From positions 166,501-230,500 of the forward strand of contig NZ_CP025583.1 in assembly GCF_002865605.1 (NCBI RefSeq): 64,000 nt of DNA, given 5' to 3'. Each line of letters opens with the position of its first letter. Position 1 is the first letter of the stretch. Shown in pieces: positions 9,455-17,954 of the stretch. Source of the DNA: Paracoccus jeotgali. Its GTDB lineage: Bacteria > Pseudomonadota > Alphaproteobacteria > Rhodobacterales > Rhodobacteraceae. The notes beneath the pieces were generated by a model, which did not search any database, was not told the DNA's origin, and worked only from the letters and a program-made list of their open reading frames with translations. The translations under genes and the position numbers were made by a program.

Positions 9455-10826
9455 AGCGTCCTCCCTCCATCCAGCTCCTCAAGAAGCTTTGTTTTCCTTG
9501 GGCAGACAGAAATGCCTGCCATTCTTGCGCATGGGTCATGAGCAAGGCCCTCAACCTCCCCAGCGTTTCTGCGTAGCTCGCGCCGGTGGCCGCTGCGATC
9601 TCCCAAGCATGCGCGCGGAGGTCGCTATCGGGCAGGTCAGCCATCTCGGCAAGTTGCTGAAGGTGGCGCGCGCCGACGCTCCCGTACTCTGCCATGATGT
9701 CCCGGTCGGCTTTTCGGGGGAGACAAGATAGCGCCTCGTGCAGGTCAGGGGAGCTCAGATCCGAGATGACATAGGCATCTGGCTTCTCGGTGATGCCGGC
9801 CGCGTGCATGCTCAGGCGTCGAAGCAGGCAGGCCGCGCAGAGGCCGCACTGCTTTTTTCCTCCATCCGTGTTCACGATCCGGCGGTTCTGCCAGCAGGAG
9901 CGGGCGCTCTTCAGGTCATCTTCGGCCTTGCCTGGAATCTCCAGAAAGGCGCGCAGCGTCTGCCCCTTCGTCGACCAAAGGCGCGGTTGCTCATAGCGAA
10001 CCTTGTGGTTCAGCACGGACTGAACGAAGCGCTCCATGCGCCGAAAGAACGTCGGATGGTTGCGGTAGTCCGGGTAGATGTTGTGCAGAGGGAGCAGGAC
10101 AGGCCCAAGCGCGCCTTGGCCGCTTTCCGGAACGATAACCTTCGTCAGGTTTGCGAGATGCGCGACGATCGCGGTCACTGCCGCGAACTGGAAACCGCGC
10201 GACCGGAAGCTGCTCTCGTTGCTGCGGAAGCCCTTCACCTTGAAGGGTATCTGCGTGAAGTAGCTATCTCCCTTCTTCCGCCGATTGCGGAAGTTGGCGA
10301 CGCGAATGCAAAGCCCTTCATCCTTCGTGCCGCTGAGTGCCGACACCGCCCGAGAGTCCAGCCCATCGCTGTAGGCGATGGCGAACGTCTTGGTCGTCGG
10401 GAAGTTCAATATCCCTTGCCGATCTCCAATCGGGGAGTGGTTCTCCGCCTGCACAAACGTGAACTGCCAGTCGTCACCCGTAAGGTGTCGCAGCACACTC
10501 ACGAGCTCTTCCTGCACAGCAGGCTTCTGCCAGGCCGTCAGGTCAATCACCGGCATCGTGAGGTGAAGGTTCCGAGACCAGCCACGCGGGCGCCTCCAGC
10601 GACGGTCCGCGAACTCAATGGCGGCGCAGATGACCAACAGATCGTAGTGCAGCGGCTGGCACCCCTTGACATCTAAAGTGTCAAGGATCGCCGCATCGAA
10701 GGTAATCTGTCGCTCGATTGCGGCAGTAACAACGCCTGGCGATTTGGTTCGGCCAAGTCTCTGCCCTTTTTCGAGAACATGCAGGTGCTTGGTCGCCGAG
10801 CCCATGATGTTGTGGTGCGCACTCAC
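9438..10826 (-). CDS. QueC-like PP-loop enzyme (QatC-sized)
   Basis: A 462-residue protein with a C-terminal QueC-like domain. SDGLDS at 153-158 is a PP-loop variant of SGGxDS, and the zinc site is C311 with CGLCAAC at 327-333, as in QueC. QueC makes preQ0 from carboxydeazaguanine and ATP. QueC-like proteins also occur without queuosine genes in defence systems such as Qat and type IV CBASS. The extra 150-residue N-terminal part and the total length resemble those defence versions rather than the roughly 230-residue housekeeping enzyme. No queuosine gene, QatA, QatB or QatD lies nearby. Start is a GTG overlapping the previous stop (GTGA). Confidence 0.72.
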   Translation of the reverse strand: MSAHHNIMGSATKHLHVLEKGQRLGRTKSPGVVTAAIERQITFDAAILDTLDVKGCQPLHYDLLVICAAIEFADRRWRRPRGWSRNLHLTMPVIDLTAWQKPAVQEELVSVLRHLTGDDWQFTFVQAENHSPIGDRQGILNFPTTKTFAIAYSDGLDSRAVSALSGTKDEGLCIRVANFRNRRKKGDSYFTQIPFKVKGFRSNESSFRSRGFQFAAVTAIVAHLANLTKVIVPESGQGALGPVLLPLHNIYPDYRNHPTFFRRMERFVQSVLNHKVRYEQPRLWSTKGQTLRAFLEIPGKAEDDLKSARSCWQNRRIVNTDGGKKQCGLCAACLLRRLSMHAAGITEKPDAYVISDLSSPDLHEALSCLPRKADRDIMAEYGSVGARHLQQLAEMADLPDSDLRAHAWEIAAATGASYAETLGRLRALLMTHAQEWQAFLSAQGKQSFLRSWMEGGRYGRPE

Positions 10827-11398
10827 TCGTCTGGACCCTCATCTACGCCCGTCTTCTTCCGTTGTGCCTGCTTGAACGCGCGCTTATTGCCGCTAGTCAG
10901 CGCGTCACGGAGGCCGTTCCGGTCGATGCCCGCGAAGGTCTCGGCGTTCCGCTCAATACCCTTGCGGTAATCCTCCCGATTCATGTCACCTAGGTCGCGG
11001 GCGCGAATGCATTCTTCGTCCAGGCGGTTCTTGGTCATGCCGATCCAATCGACCACCGTACTTTGCAGCGCCTGATCAAGGGCCGTGTCGAGGGGCATCC
11101 GGTCGTGGAGGTTTGCCATCAGGTGCTTTCGGAGCATGTCGGTGAGCGGGGGCTTCTGACCGCTCTCGAACAGCGTCTCCATCGACGACGTGACGTCGAG
11201 GTCCATCTGCGGCCGCTCGGCGTGCCTCTTGATGGCGCTCAGGAGGCTCCTGACTTCCGACACGTCCAGATCGCCGACCATGCTGTCGCAGGCTTGGACG
11301 ATGCGTTCGTCTGCGGTTGCGGCATCACTCACAAGGTCCTTGCCATACTGTTTCCAGCGGCCACTGAGCTCTGCATTTCTGAGCGGTCCATCGGTCAT
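10823..11398 (-). CDS. Unknown helical protein, first gene of the cargo operon
   Basis: A 191-residue, strongly charged, mostly helical protein with no family I recognise, no signal peptide and no membrane segment. The start at 11398 is set by GGAGG five bases upstream; a longer frame to 11470 would run through the promoter. Its stop overlaps the GTG of the QueC-like gene, so the two are translationally coupled and probably made in fixed ratio. Position suggests a partner or substrate of the QueC-like enzyme, by analogy with other QueC-like defence systems. That is inference only. Confidence 0.65.
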   Translation of the reverse strand: MTDGPLRNAELSGRWKQYGKDLVSDAATADERIVQACDSMVGDLDVSEVRSLLSAIKRHAERPQMDLDVTSSMETLFESGQKPPLTDMLRKHLMANLHDRMPLDTALDQALQSTVVDWIGMTKNRLDEECIRARDLGDMNREDYRKGIERNAETFAGIDRNGLRDALTSGNKRAFKQAQRKKTGVDEGPDE

Positions 11399-11418
11399 GG
11401 TAGCCTCCACTGTCGGAC

Positions 11419-11446
11419 TTATGAAGAAAAAATATGACAAAGTCAA
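11419..11446 (-). promoter_or_regulatory. Putative promoter and operator of the cargo operon
   Basis: Reading leftward, TTGACT (11441-11446) and TCATAA (11419-11424) are separated by 16 bp of AT-rich DNA, 20 bp ahead of the first cargo gene. The -35 box overlaps the interrupted palindrome TGAC-AAA-GTCA (11435-11445), a plausible site for the XRE domain encoded in the operon. The local AT-richness contrasts with the surrounding GC-rich DNA. Confidence 0.45.
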
Positions 11447-11795
11447 GCTAAAGGGGAAATAAGCTGACATTGGGGGTTTGATACAGTCCGTCAGGCTACT
11501 GACTTGCTAGTAGGTCACCCTTTCCTTTTAGAAGCTGCTCTGTCCTGCTCCGACGCTTGCTCGTCTTCAAACATGGACCGCAGCGAACACAGTTCGTTGA
11601 TGAACTATACAGCCGCAGAAGAAATTCATTTCATTGCGCAGTCCAAAACCGTCAGGCGACATCCACCGATTTACCGCCGTGTGCCGCCGTGTGCCGCACA
11701 CAGCCAAATACCTGTTGAGTCGAGCAAAAATCCGGTTCCCTTAATCGATCCCGAACCGGGGCTAAGCTGAGGCGTCCCCGCGCAATGGGGACGAC
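11447..11795. other. About 350 bp without a gene between the cargo operon and trbB
   Basis: I see no supported gene. The stretch should hold the trbB promoter and one boundary of the cargo insertion. A short tandem, GTGCCGCC followed by GTGCCGCAC, lies near 11680-11698. No clear attachment repeat flanks the cargo. Confidence 0.4.
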
Positions 11796-12776
11796 ATGAC
11801 GGCAGATCACCGGAATTCCGAGGCAAGGTCGCGCGGGGCGCGCATGTTGCGCACGGCGCTCGGCGCGTCGATCGCTCGGCTTCTCGAGGACCCGGGCGTC
11901 GTCGAGGTGATGCTGAACCCCGACGGTCGGATCTGGGTCGACCGTCTGTCTCAAGGCCTGGCCGATACGGGGGAGCGGCTCTCTGCCGCCGATGGTGAAC
12001 GCATCGTTCGGCTGGTCGCCCATCATGCCGGCGCTGAGGTGCATGCGCGGAGCCCCAGGGTGTCGGCGGAGCTGCCCGAAACCGGGGAGCGGTTTGAGGG
12101 TCTTCTGCCGCCGGTCGTTGCTGCCCCGGCCTTCGCCATCCGCAAACCCGCCGTCGCTGTCTTCACGCTCGGCGATTACGTGACCGCTGGGATCATGACC
12201 GATCACCAGGCCGAAGTCCTCCGTGGCGCGGTGACCGCGCGGGCCAACATCCTCGTGGCGGGCGGCACCTCGACGGGCAAGACCACGCTGACCAACGCTC
12301 TCCTCGCTGAAGTCGCGAAGACCTCGGATCGCGTGGTAATCATCGAAGACACGCGCGAGCTGCAATGCGCCGCCCCCAACCTGGTCGCGCTGCGCACCAA
12401 GGACGGTGTACCGACTCTCTCGGACCTTGTCCGGTCCTCGCTGCGCCTGCGGCCTGACCGCATTCCGGTGGGCGAAGTGCGCGGGGCGGAGGCCCTCGAT
12501 CTTCTGAAGGCATGGGGTACCGGCCATCCCGGGGGGGTCGGGACGATCCACGCCGGGAGCGCCATCGGCGCGCTGCGCCGCCTCGAGCAACTCATCCAGG
12601 AAGCCGTCATCACTGTCCCGCGCGCACTGATCGCCGAGACGATCGATCTGGTTGCCGTTCTCGCAGGGCGCGGCTCTGCGCGTCTGCTGGTCGAACTGGC
12701 CCGCGTCGAAGGGCTCGGCACCGACGGCGACTACCGCATCACCCCCGCAACCACCCCGAAAGGACACCCCGAATGA
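11796..12776 (+). CDS. trbB: TrbB, conjugal transfer ATPase (VirB11 family)
   Basis: A 326-residue secretion ATPase that powers assembly of the mating channel on the cytoplasmic face of the inner membrane. The N-terminal domain contains [17 protein letters not shown]. The C-terminal RecA-like domain has Walker [10 protein letters not shown], the Asp box IIEDTRELQ, and the His box near [14 protein letters not shown]. Length matches the family and the frame is intact. Its stop overlaps the trbC ATG. It is one of the few transfer genes here with no visible damage. Confidence 0.92.
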   Translation: MTADHRNSEARSRGARMLRTALGASIARLLEDPGVVEVMLNPDGRIWVDRLSQGLADTGERLSAADGERIVRLVAHHAGAEVHARSPRVSAELPETGERFEGLLPPVVAAPAFAIRKPAVAVFTLGDYVTAGIMTDHQAEVLRGAVTARANILVAGGTSTGKTTLTNALLAEVAKTSDRVVIIEDTRELQCAAPNLVALRTKDGVPTLSDLVRSSLRLRPDRIPVGEVRGAEALDLLKAWGTGHPGGVGTIHAGSAIGALRRLEQLIQEAVITVPRALIAETIDLVAVLAGRGSARLLVELARVEGLGTDGDYRITPATTPKGHPE

Positions 12777-13105
12777 TCCGCCACGCCCGTACCCTGCAGC
12801 GTCGTGCCTCGACACTCGTAACCGCCGCCTATGTCAGCCTTCTGCTGGCCCCCGCGGCCCATGCCTCTGGCTCCTCCATGCCATGGGAGGCGCCGCTTCA
12901 GGCCATCCTTCAGTCGATCGAGGGCCCCGTCGCCAAGATCGTCGCCGTGATCATCATCATCGCCACCGGCCTCACGCTGGCCTTCGGCGACACCTCGGGC
13001 GGGTTTCGGCGCCTGATCCAGATCGTCTTCGGCCTGTCGATCGCCTTTGCTGCGTCGAGCTTCTTCCTCTCCTTCTTCTCCTTCGGCGGCGGGGCGCTGC
13101 TCTGA
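12773..13105 (+). CDS. trbC: TrbC, pilin precursor
   Basis: A 110-residue VirB2/TrbC-type protein: a leader of about 36 residues ending AHASGSS, then two membrane segments (IVAVIIIIATGLTLAF and IVFGLSIAFAASSFFLSF). It forms the conjugative pilus after processing, probably by the TraF peptidase at 983. The start overlaps the trbB stop (ATGA), and its stop overlaps the trbD ATG. Intact. Confidence 0.88.
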   Translation: MIRHARTLQRRASTLVTAAYVSLLLAPAAHASGSSMPWEAPLQAILQSIEGPVAKIVAVIIIIATGLTLAFGDTSGGFRRLIQIVFGLSIAFAASSFFLSFFSFGGGALL

Positions 13106-13386
13106 TGGCGGCAAGCTTCGAGAGCCTCGATTCCGTTCCCGGCTTTTCCGTGCCGGTGCACCGGGCGCTGACCGAGCAGATCCTGCTCGGCGGCGCGCCG
13201 CGCTCCATCGCGATCCTGAACGGGACGTTGGCCGGGGCCATTGGCCTCGGCCTGCGCCTCTGGCTCGTCGGCATCCTGATCTGGGCCGTGGGGCACTTAC
13301 TGGCGGTCTGGGCCGCGAAGCGCGACCCGCTCTTCGTCGAAGTCGGTCGCAGGCATCTGCGCCTCCCCGCCTTCCTCGCGGTGTGA
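13105..13386 (+). CDS. trbD: TrbD, mating-channel membrane protein (VirB3 family)
   Basis: A 93-residue protein that opens with the family's VPVHRALTEQILLGGAPR segment and has two membrane stretches (about 37-70). VirB3/TrbD works together with the VirB4/TrbE ATPase at the inner membrane. It starts in a one-base overlap (TGATG) with trbC and ends 10 bp before trbE. Confidence 0.88.
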   Translation: MAASFESLDSVPGFSVPVHRALTEQILLGGAPRSIAILNGTLAGAIGLGLRLWLVGILIWAVGHLLAVWAAKRDPLFVEVGRRHLRLPAFLAV

Positions 13387-13396
13387 GGGCGCGCTC

Positions 13397-15105
13397 ATGA
13401 TGAACCTCGCCGAATACCGCAACCGCAACGCCCGTCTCGCGGATTACCTGCCCTGGGCGGCGCTGGTCGGGCCCGGGATCGTCCTGAACAAGGACGGCAG
13501 CTTTCAGCGGACGGCCAGCTTCCGGGGGGCCGGACCTCGATTCCGCCGTCGCGGCCGAACTGGTCGCGGTGGCGGGGCGCATCAACAACGCCTTTCGGCG
13601 TCTGGGCTCTGGTTGGGCAATATTCGTGGAGGCGCAGCGGTCCGAGGCCGCGACCTATCCCGACAGCCGGTTTCCCGATCCGGCCTCGGGGCTGCTCGAT
13701 GCGGAACGCAAGGCGGCTTTCGAAGAGGCGGGCACGCATTTCGTGTCAGGCTATTTCCTGACCTTCCTCTGGCTGCCTCCCGCCGAGGACGCCGCCCGCG
13801 CCGAGACATGGCTTTACGAGGGTTGTGAACAATCCGGGGTCAACCCGTGGGAACTGCTGCGGGGCTTCGTCGACCGGACCGATCGCGTGCTGTCCCTGCT
13901 GGACGGCTTCATGCCTGAATGCCGCTGGCTCGATGATGCCAAGACGCTGACCTATCTGCATTCGACGGTCTCGACCAACCGCCAGCGCCTGCGCGTGCCC
14001 GAGGTGCCGATGCTTCTCGATGCGCTCTTGGCTGATCAGCCGCTGACCGCGGGCCTCGAGCCCTGCCTCGGCGATCAGCATCTGCGCATCCTGACGCTCA
14101 CCGGTTTTCCCAGTGCGACAACGCCCGGGCTTCTCGATGAGATGAACCGGCTGGCCTTTCCCTATCGCTGGTCCACCCGCGCGATCCTTCTGGACAAGAC
14201 GGATGCTGTCCGCCTGCTGACCCGGATCCGGCGCCAGTGGTTCGCCAAGCGCAAGTCGGTCGCCGCAATCCTGAAGGAGGTGATGACCAACGAGCAATCC
14301 GCGCTGGTCGATACCGATGCAGCGAACAAGGCGCTCGATGCCGACATGGCGCTGCAGGAGCTCGGCGCGGATGTCGCGGGCATGGCCTATGTCACGGCCA
14401 TGATCACGGTATGGGACCGCGATCCGCGCGCCGCCGATGAAAAGCTGCGGCTGGTCGAGAAGATCGTGCAGAGCCGGGATTTCACGGCCATGCCCGAGAC
14501 CGTCAATGCGGTCGATGCCTGGCTTGGCTCCTTGCCGGGGCACGCCTACGCCAATGTCCGCCAGCCCCCGACCTCGACCCTGAACCTCGCCCACATGATC
14601 CCGCTCTCGGCGGTCTGGGCGGGGCCGGAGCGGAACGACCACCTCGACGCGCCGCCCTTGCTCTTCGGCAAGACGGAAGGATCGAGCCCGTTCCGCCTGT
14701 CGCTGCATATCAGCGACGTCGGCCATACTTTGGTAATCGGGCCGACGGGTGCCGGGAAATCCGTGCTTCTGGCGCTCATCGCGCTGCAGTTCCGGCGCTA
14801 TGCGCAAAGCCAGATCTTCGCCTTCGATTTCGGCGGGTCGATCCGGGTCGCGGCGCTCGCCATGGGCGGCGACTGGCATGATCTGGGCGGCGCGCTGACG
14901 GATGGCGGTGAGGATGCGGTCTACCTTCAGCCGCTGGCCCGGATCGACGATCCTGGCGAACGCGCCTGGGCTGCGGGCTGGATCGCGGCGATCCTGGCCC
15001 GCGAAGGCGTGACCATCACCCCCGAAGTCAAGGAACATCTCTGGACCGCGCTGTCCTCGCTGGCTTCGGCCCCGATCGGCGAGCGCACGATCACGGGTCT
15101 TGCGA
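13397..15105 (+). pseudogene. trbE: TrbE (VirB4 family ATPase), frameshifted and truncated
   Basis: The gene starts at ATG 13397 (MMNLAEYRNRNARLADYLPW). At 13524-13529 a run of six G replaces the five needed to keep frame. Removing one G restores FRGPDLDSAVAAELVAVAGR and joins the frame that runs on through Walker A (IGPTGAGKSVLL). The TrbE resemblance stops abruptly after SAPIGERTITGL (near 15,105), where sequence antisense to the integrase begins. About 570 of roughly 815 residues remain, so Walker B and later ATPase motifs are lost. The open frame continues to 16097 only because it reads the integrase backwards. Confidence 0.88.
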
Positions 15106-16031
15106 CTGGTGCCTTCGTGGCGGAGGTCATGGAAGTGAAGGTCCTTGACGTCAGCATTGGCGCATGCGCGCCGGAACGCAGTCCCGACGGATTTGGAGTT
15201 GTAGGGGAAGATCGGACCCTTCGCCTTTCCGAGATGCTTGGCCTGCGCCATGACGAGGGCCCAGGCATCGAACCCGGTCGCGGCGAAGAGCGGGATCCGC
15301 TGGTCGTTGCCGGCCTTGTTGCGCGGGTCCTTGCGGTCCCGGATCAGGAGCATCCGGCGGTCCATGTCGAGATCGCTCCAGTCGGCGCGGCAGATCTCGT
15401 CCAGCCGCATCGCGGTAGCTATGGCGAACTGCACGATCCGCGTCATGGGCATCGTCAGGCGCGTATTCTCGTCAAAGCAGCGGAAGAGGCGGCCCAGTTC
15501 TGCCGTCGTCGGGCGTCGGTCACGCTCGATACCCTTGCCGATGAGACCAAGTCGCTTCAGTGCCACACGCGCCAGATCGACGCCTTCAACTCGGATCTCC
15601 AGCCCATGGACGGCAGCGGCATGGGTCAGGATCATCTTGATGACGCCAATGTCGATGCCGAGCGTCACGGGTCCGGCGCCCTGGTCTGCACGCTTGCGGC
15701 CATACTCGATGAGCTTGTGACGATCGACGTGCCCGATCTTCTCTTTCCCGAGGTCGCGCTGCAGCGTCGCGAGTGTCGCCGCCTTGCTGCGTCGGGGTGG
15801 TTTCCCTACGGCGCACATATCGGCTATATGAAGGTCAACCAAGTCACCGAAAGTGTGCAGGCGGGCCACGGACGATCGGTTGGGCGGAAGCCCCTGATCG
15901 ACCAGGGTCTCGGCTTGGCGCGCCCATTTCTGGGCGTCGTCACGGCGCAGGAACGTCTCGCTCGCGTAGCGGCCCTTCCGTCTGACTTGGACCCGGTAAG
16001 CACCGGAGGGAAGCTTGGTGATCGAGGCCAT
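15105..16031 (-). pseudogene. dusA-type tyrosine integrase, C-terminally truncated
   Basis: The protein starts MASITKLPSGAYRVQVRRKG at 16031, an AP2-like arm-binding domain, and continues through a core-binding domain to the catalytic domain. The first catalytic arginine is in ATAMRLDEICRADWSDLD, and the HxxR box is HDLRHEG. Immediately after HEGTSR the sequence turns into antisense trbE, so the second histidine/tryptophan and the tyrosine nucleophile are missing. The remaining ~308 residues cannot perform strand exchange. Position, facing away from dusA and 114 bp from its start, matches integrases that use dusA as target. Confidence 0.88.
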
Positions 16032-16144
16032 TTTCGTGTGCGCTATGTGTGCAGTGAGTCGTCGAAACAGGGGATATTTGGGGCTATCAGGGCGTAGTCT
16101 GGCGTGGACACCACTCAGGCCAACGGGTTGAAGATGCAAGAAAA

Positions 16145-16200
16145 ATGACAGAAAATCAATCACATAGACTGTCCGTGGCGCCCATGATGGACTGGACCGA
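16145..16200. other. Probable attachment junction of the ICE within the dusA 5' end
   Basis: dusA-targeting elements recombine in the conserved stretch encoding APMMDWTDR, which here is 16175-16203. The element brings a replacement 5' end so the gene stays open. I can see the junction only on this side. A second partial copy of this dusA segment should lie at the left end of the element, outside the window. Confidence 0.6.
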
Positions 16201-17140
16201 CCGCTATTGCCGCGGGTTTCACCGCGTGCTGTCGCGCTGGGCGCTGCTCTATACCGAGATGGTGACCGCGCCCGCGATCATCCACGGGCCGCGCGACCGG
16301 CTGCTGCGCTACGACGCGGCCGAGCATCCGGTGGCCCTGCAGCTTGGCGGCTCTGACCCCGAGGAACTCGCCCGCGCCACCGCGCTGGCCGCGCCTTACG
16401 GCTTTGACGAGATCAACCTGAATGTCGGCTGCCCGTCGGACCGCGTGCAGTCAGGCTGTTTCGGCGCGGTGCTGATGAAGACGCCCGATCTGGTGGCGCG
16501 CTGCGTGACCGCGATGATGACCGAAAGCCCGGTCGAGGTGACGGTGAAATGCCGGATCGGGGTGGACGATCAGGACCCCGAAACGGTGCTGCCCGATTTC
16601 CTGTCGCGGATGCGCGACGCCGGCATCCGCCGCATCGCCATCCATGCCCGCAAGGCATGGCTGCAGGGCCTCAGCCCCAAGGACAACCGAGAGATCCCGC
16701 CGCTGGACTATCCGCTGGTCCACCGCATGAAGGCGCGGTTCCCCGACCTGATCCTGTCGATCAATGGCGGCATCACGCCGGGGACCGAGGCTGAGCATCT
16801 GCAGGTGATGGACGGGGTGATGGTCGGCCGCGCGGCCTATCACCAGCCCTGGGACGTGCTGGGTCAGGCCGACCGGCTGTGGGGCGACACGCCGCCCTGC
16901 GCCAATCCGCTGCAGGCGGCGGACCGGATGCGCCCGCTGATCGCTGATTGGCTGGACGAAGGCGCGCGGATTCACCAGATCAGCCGGCACATGCTGGGCC
17001 TGTTTCACGGCCGCCCCGGTGCGCGGCTGTGGCGGCGGACGCTGAGTGAGGGTGCCTCGACCGCGCGCGATGCCGCGCAGGGGCTTGCGCTTTACGATCT
17101 GGCGGCCCAACAGGTGCTTCAAGCGACGGAGTCCCCATGA
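16145..17140 (+). CDS. dusA: tRNA-dihydrouridine(20/20a) synthase DusA
   Basis: A 331-residue FMN enzyme that reduces uridine at positions 20/20a of tRNA. The N-terminal APMMDWTDRYCR, the active-site cysteine C96 in NVGCPSDRVQSG, and the FMN-contact segments (KCRIGVDD, IHARKAWLQGL, SINGGI) are all present. Length is normal. The first codons may be supplied by the integrated element, but the reading frame is uninterrupted. The downstream TauE gene starts 3 bp before its stop codon ends, so the two are likely co-transcribed. Confidence 0.93.
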   Translation: MTENQSHRLSVAPMMDWTDRYCRGFHRVLSRWALLYTEMVTAPAIIHGPRDRLLRYDAAEHPVALQLGGSDPEELARATALAAPYGFDEINLNVGCPSDRVQSGCFGAVLMKTPDLVARCVTAMMTESPVEVTVKCRIGVDDQDPETVLPDFLSRMRDAGIRRIAIHARKAWLQGLSPKDNREIPPLDYPLVHRMKARFPDLILSINGGITPGTEAEHLQVMDGVMVGRAAYHQPWDVLGQADRLWGDTPPCANPLQAADRMRPLIADWLDEGARIHQISRHMLGLFHGRPGARLWRRTLSEGASTARDAAQGLALYDLAAQQVLQATESP

Positions 17141-17943
17141 CCGAACTGATCCTGCCTGCCGCGATCCTGGCCCTTGTGGGGGGATTTGCGGGGATTCTGG
17201 CCGGGTTGCTGGGCGTGGGCGGCGGGATCATCCTTGTCCCGGCCTTTCTTTATCTGTTCGATGCGGCGGGCTATGGCTCGCCCGATCTGATGCAGCTTTG
17301 TCTGGCGACCTCGCTGGCGACGATCATGGTGACCTCGGGGCGGTCGGTGCTGGCGCATCACCGCCGCGGGGCGGTCGACTGGCAGATCCTGCGCGACTGG
17401 GCGCCGGGGATCGCGCTGGGCGCGGCGGTCGGCGTGCTGACGGTGTCGTCGCTGCGGACGCAGACCTTGCAGATCATTTTTGGCGTGCTGGTGCTGCTGA
17501 TCGCGGGCTACATGGTGCTGGGCCGGGCAAGCTGGCGGCTGGCCGAGCAGATGCCGCAGGGGCCGGTGAAATACGTGCTGTCGGCGCTGACGGGCTTCGT
17601 CTCGGTCCTGCTGGGCATCGGCGGCGGCTCGATCGGGGTGCCGCTGATGACGCTGCACGGACGGCCCATTCACCGGGCGGTGGCGACGGCGGCGGGGTTC
17701 GGCGGGCTGATCGCCGCGCCCTCGGCCGCGCTGTTCCTGCTGACGCCGGTGCAGAACGCGCCGCCCGGCACCATCGGCTCGGTCAATGTGCCGGCATTCC
17801 TGATCGTCATCGTGATGACCATGCTGACCGCGCCCCTTGGGGCCGCGCTGGCGCATCGGCTTGACGCCGGGCTGCTGAAAAAGGCGTTCGCCTTTTTCCT
17901 CGCCATCGTTGCGCTGAACATGCTGCGTACTGCCTTGCTGTGA
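17137..17943 (+). CDS. TauE/SafE family sulfite/sulfonate exporter
   Basis: A 268-residue inner-membrane protein with about eight hydrophobic helices and the two family repeats: [21 protein letters not shown] near the N-terminus and [16 protein letters not shown] in the second half. Family members export small organic or sulfur anions. The substrate cannot be read from sequence. It overlaps the end of dusA by 4 bp and is followed 11 bp later by aroA. Confidence 0.85.
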   Translation: MTELILPAAILALVGGFAGILAGLLGVGGGIILVPAFLYLFDAAGYGSPDLMQLCLATSLATIMVTSGRSVLAHHRRGAVDWQILRDWAPGIALGAAVGVLTVSSLRTQTLQIIFGVLVLLIAGYMVLGRASWRLAEQMPQGPVKYVLSALTGFVSVLLGIGGGSIGVPLMTLHGRPIHRAVATAAGFGGLIAAPSAALFLLTPVQNAPPGTIGSVNVPAFLIVIVMTMLTAPLGAALAHRLDAGLLKKAFAFFLAIVALNMLRTALL

Positions 17944-17954
17944 AAGGGAAACCC

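Larger units (their letters stand above)
1..16170. mobile_element. Tn4371-like ICE, right-hand part, degraded, inserted in dusA
   Basis: The gene order DUF2840, S26 peptidase, DUF736, lytic transglycosylase, DUF3363 relaxase, TraG, RHH protein, TrbB, TrbC, TrbD, TrbE is the recognised transfer backbone of Tn4371-type elements. The element ends beside dusA with an integrase reading away from dusA, as in dusA-targeting elements. The left end lies outside the window. Missing from the expected backbone are trbJ, trbL, trbF, trbG and trbI, removed by a deletion near 15,105 that also truncated trbE and the integrase. The relaxase, traG and trbE carry further lesions, so self-transfer looks impossible. 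A four-gene cargo operon sits between the RHH gene and trbB. Confidence 0.85.

Noticed and set aside
9438..10826. Housekeeping QueC of queuosine synthesis
   Set aside because: Twice the normal length, on a mobile element, with no other queuosine gene nearby.
13746..16163. 805-codon minus-strand frame and 842-codon plus-strand frame across 15,105
   Set aside because: Each is half real gene and half antisense of the other truncated gene, created by the deletion joining trbE and int.
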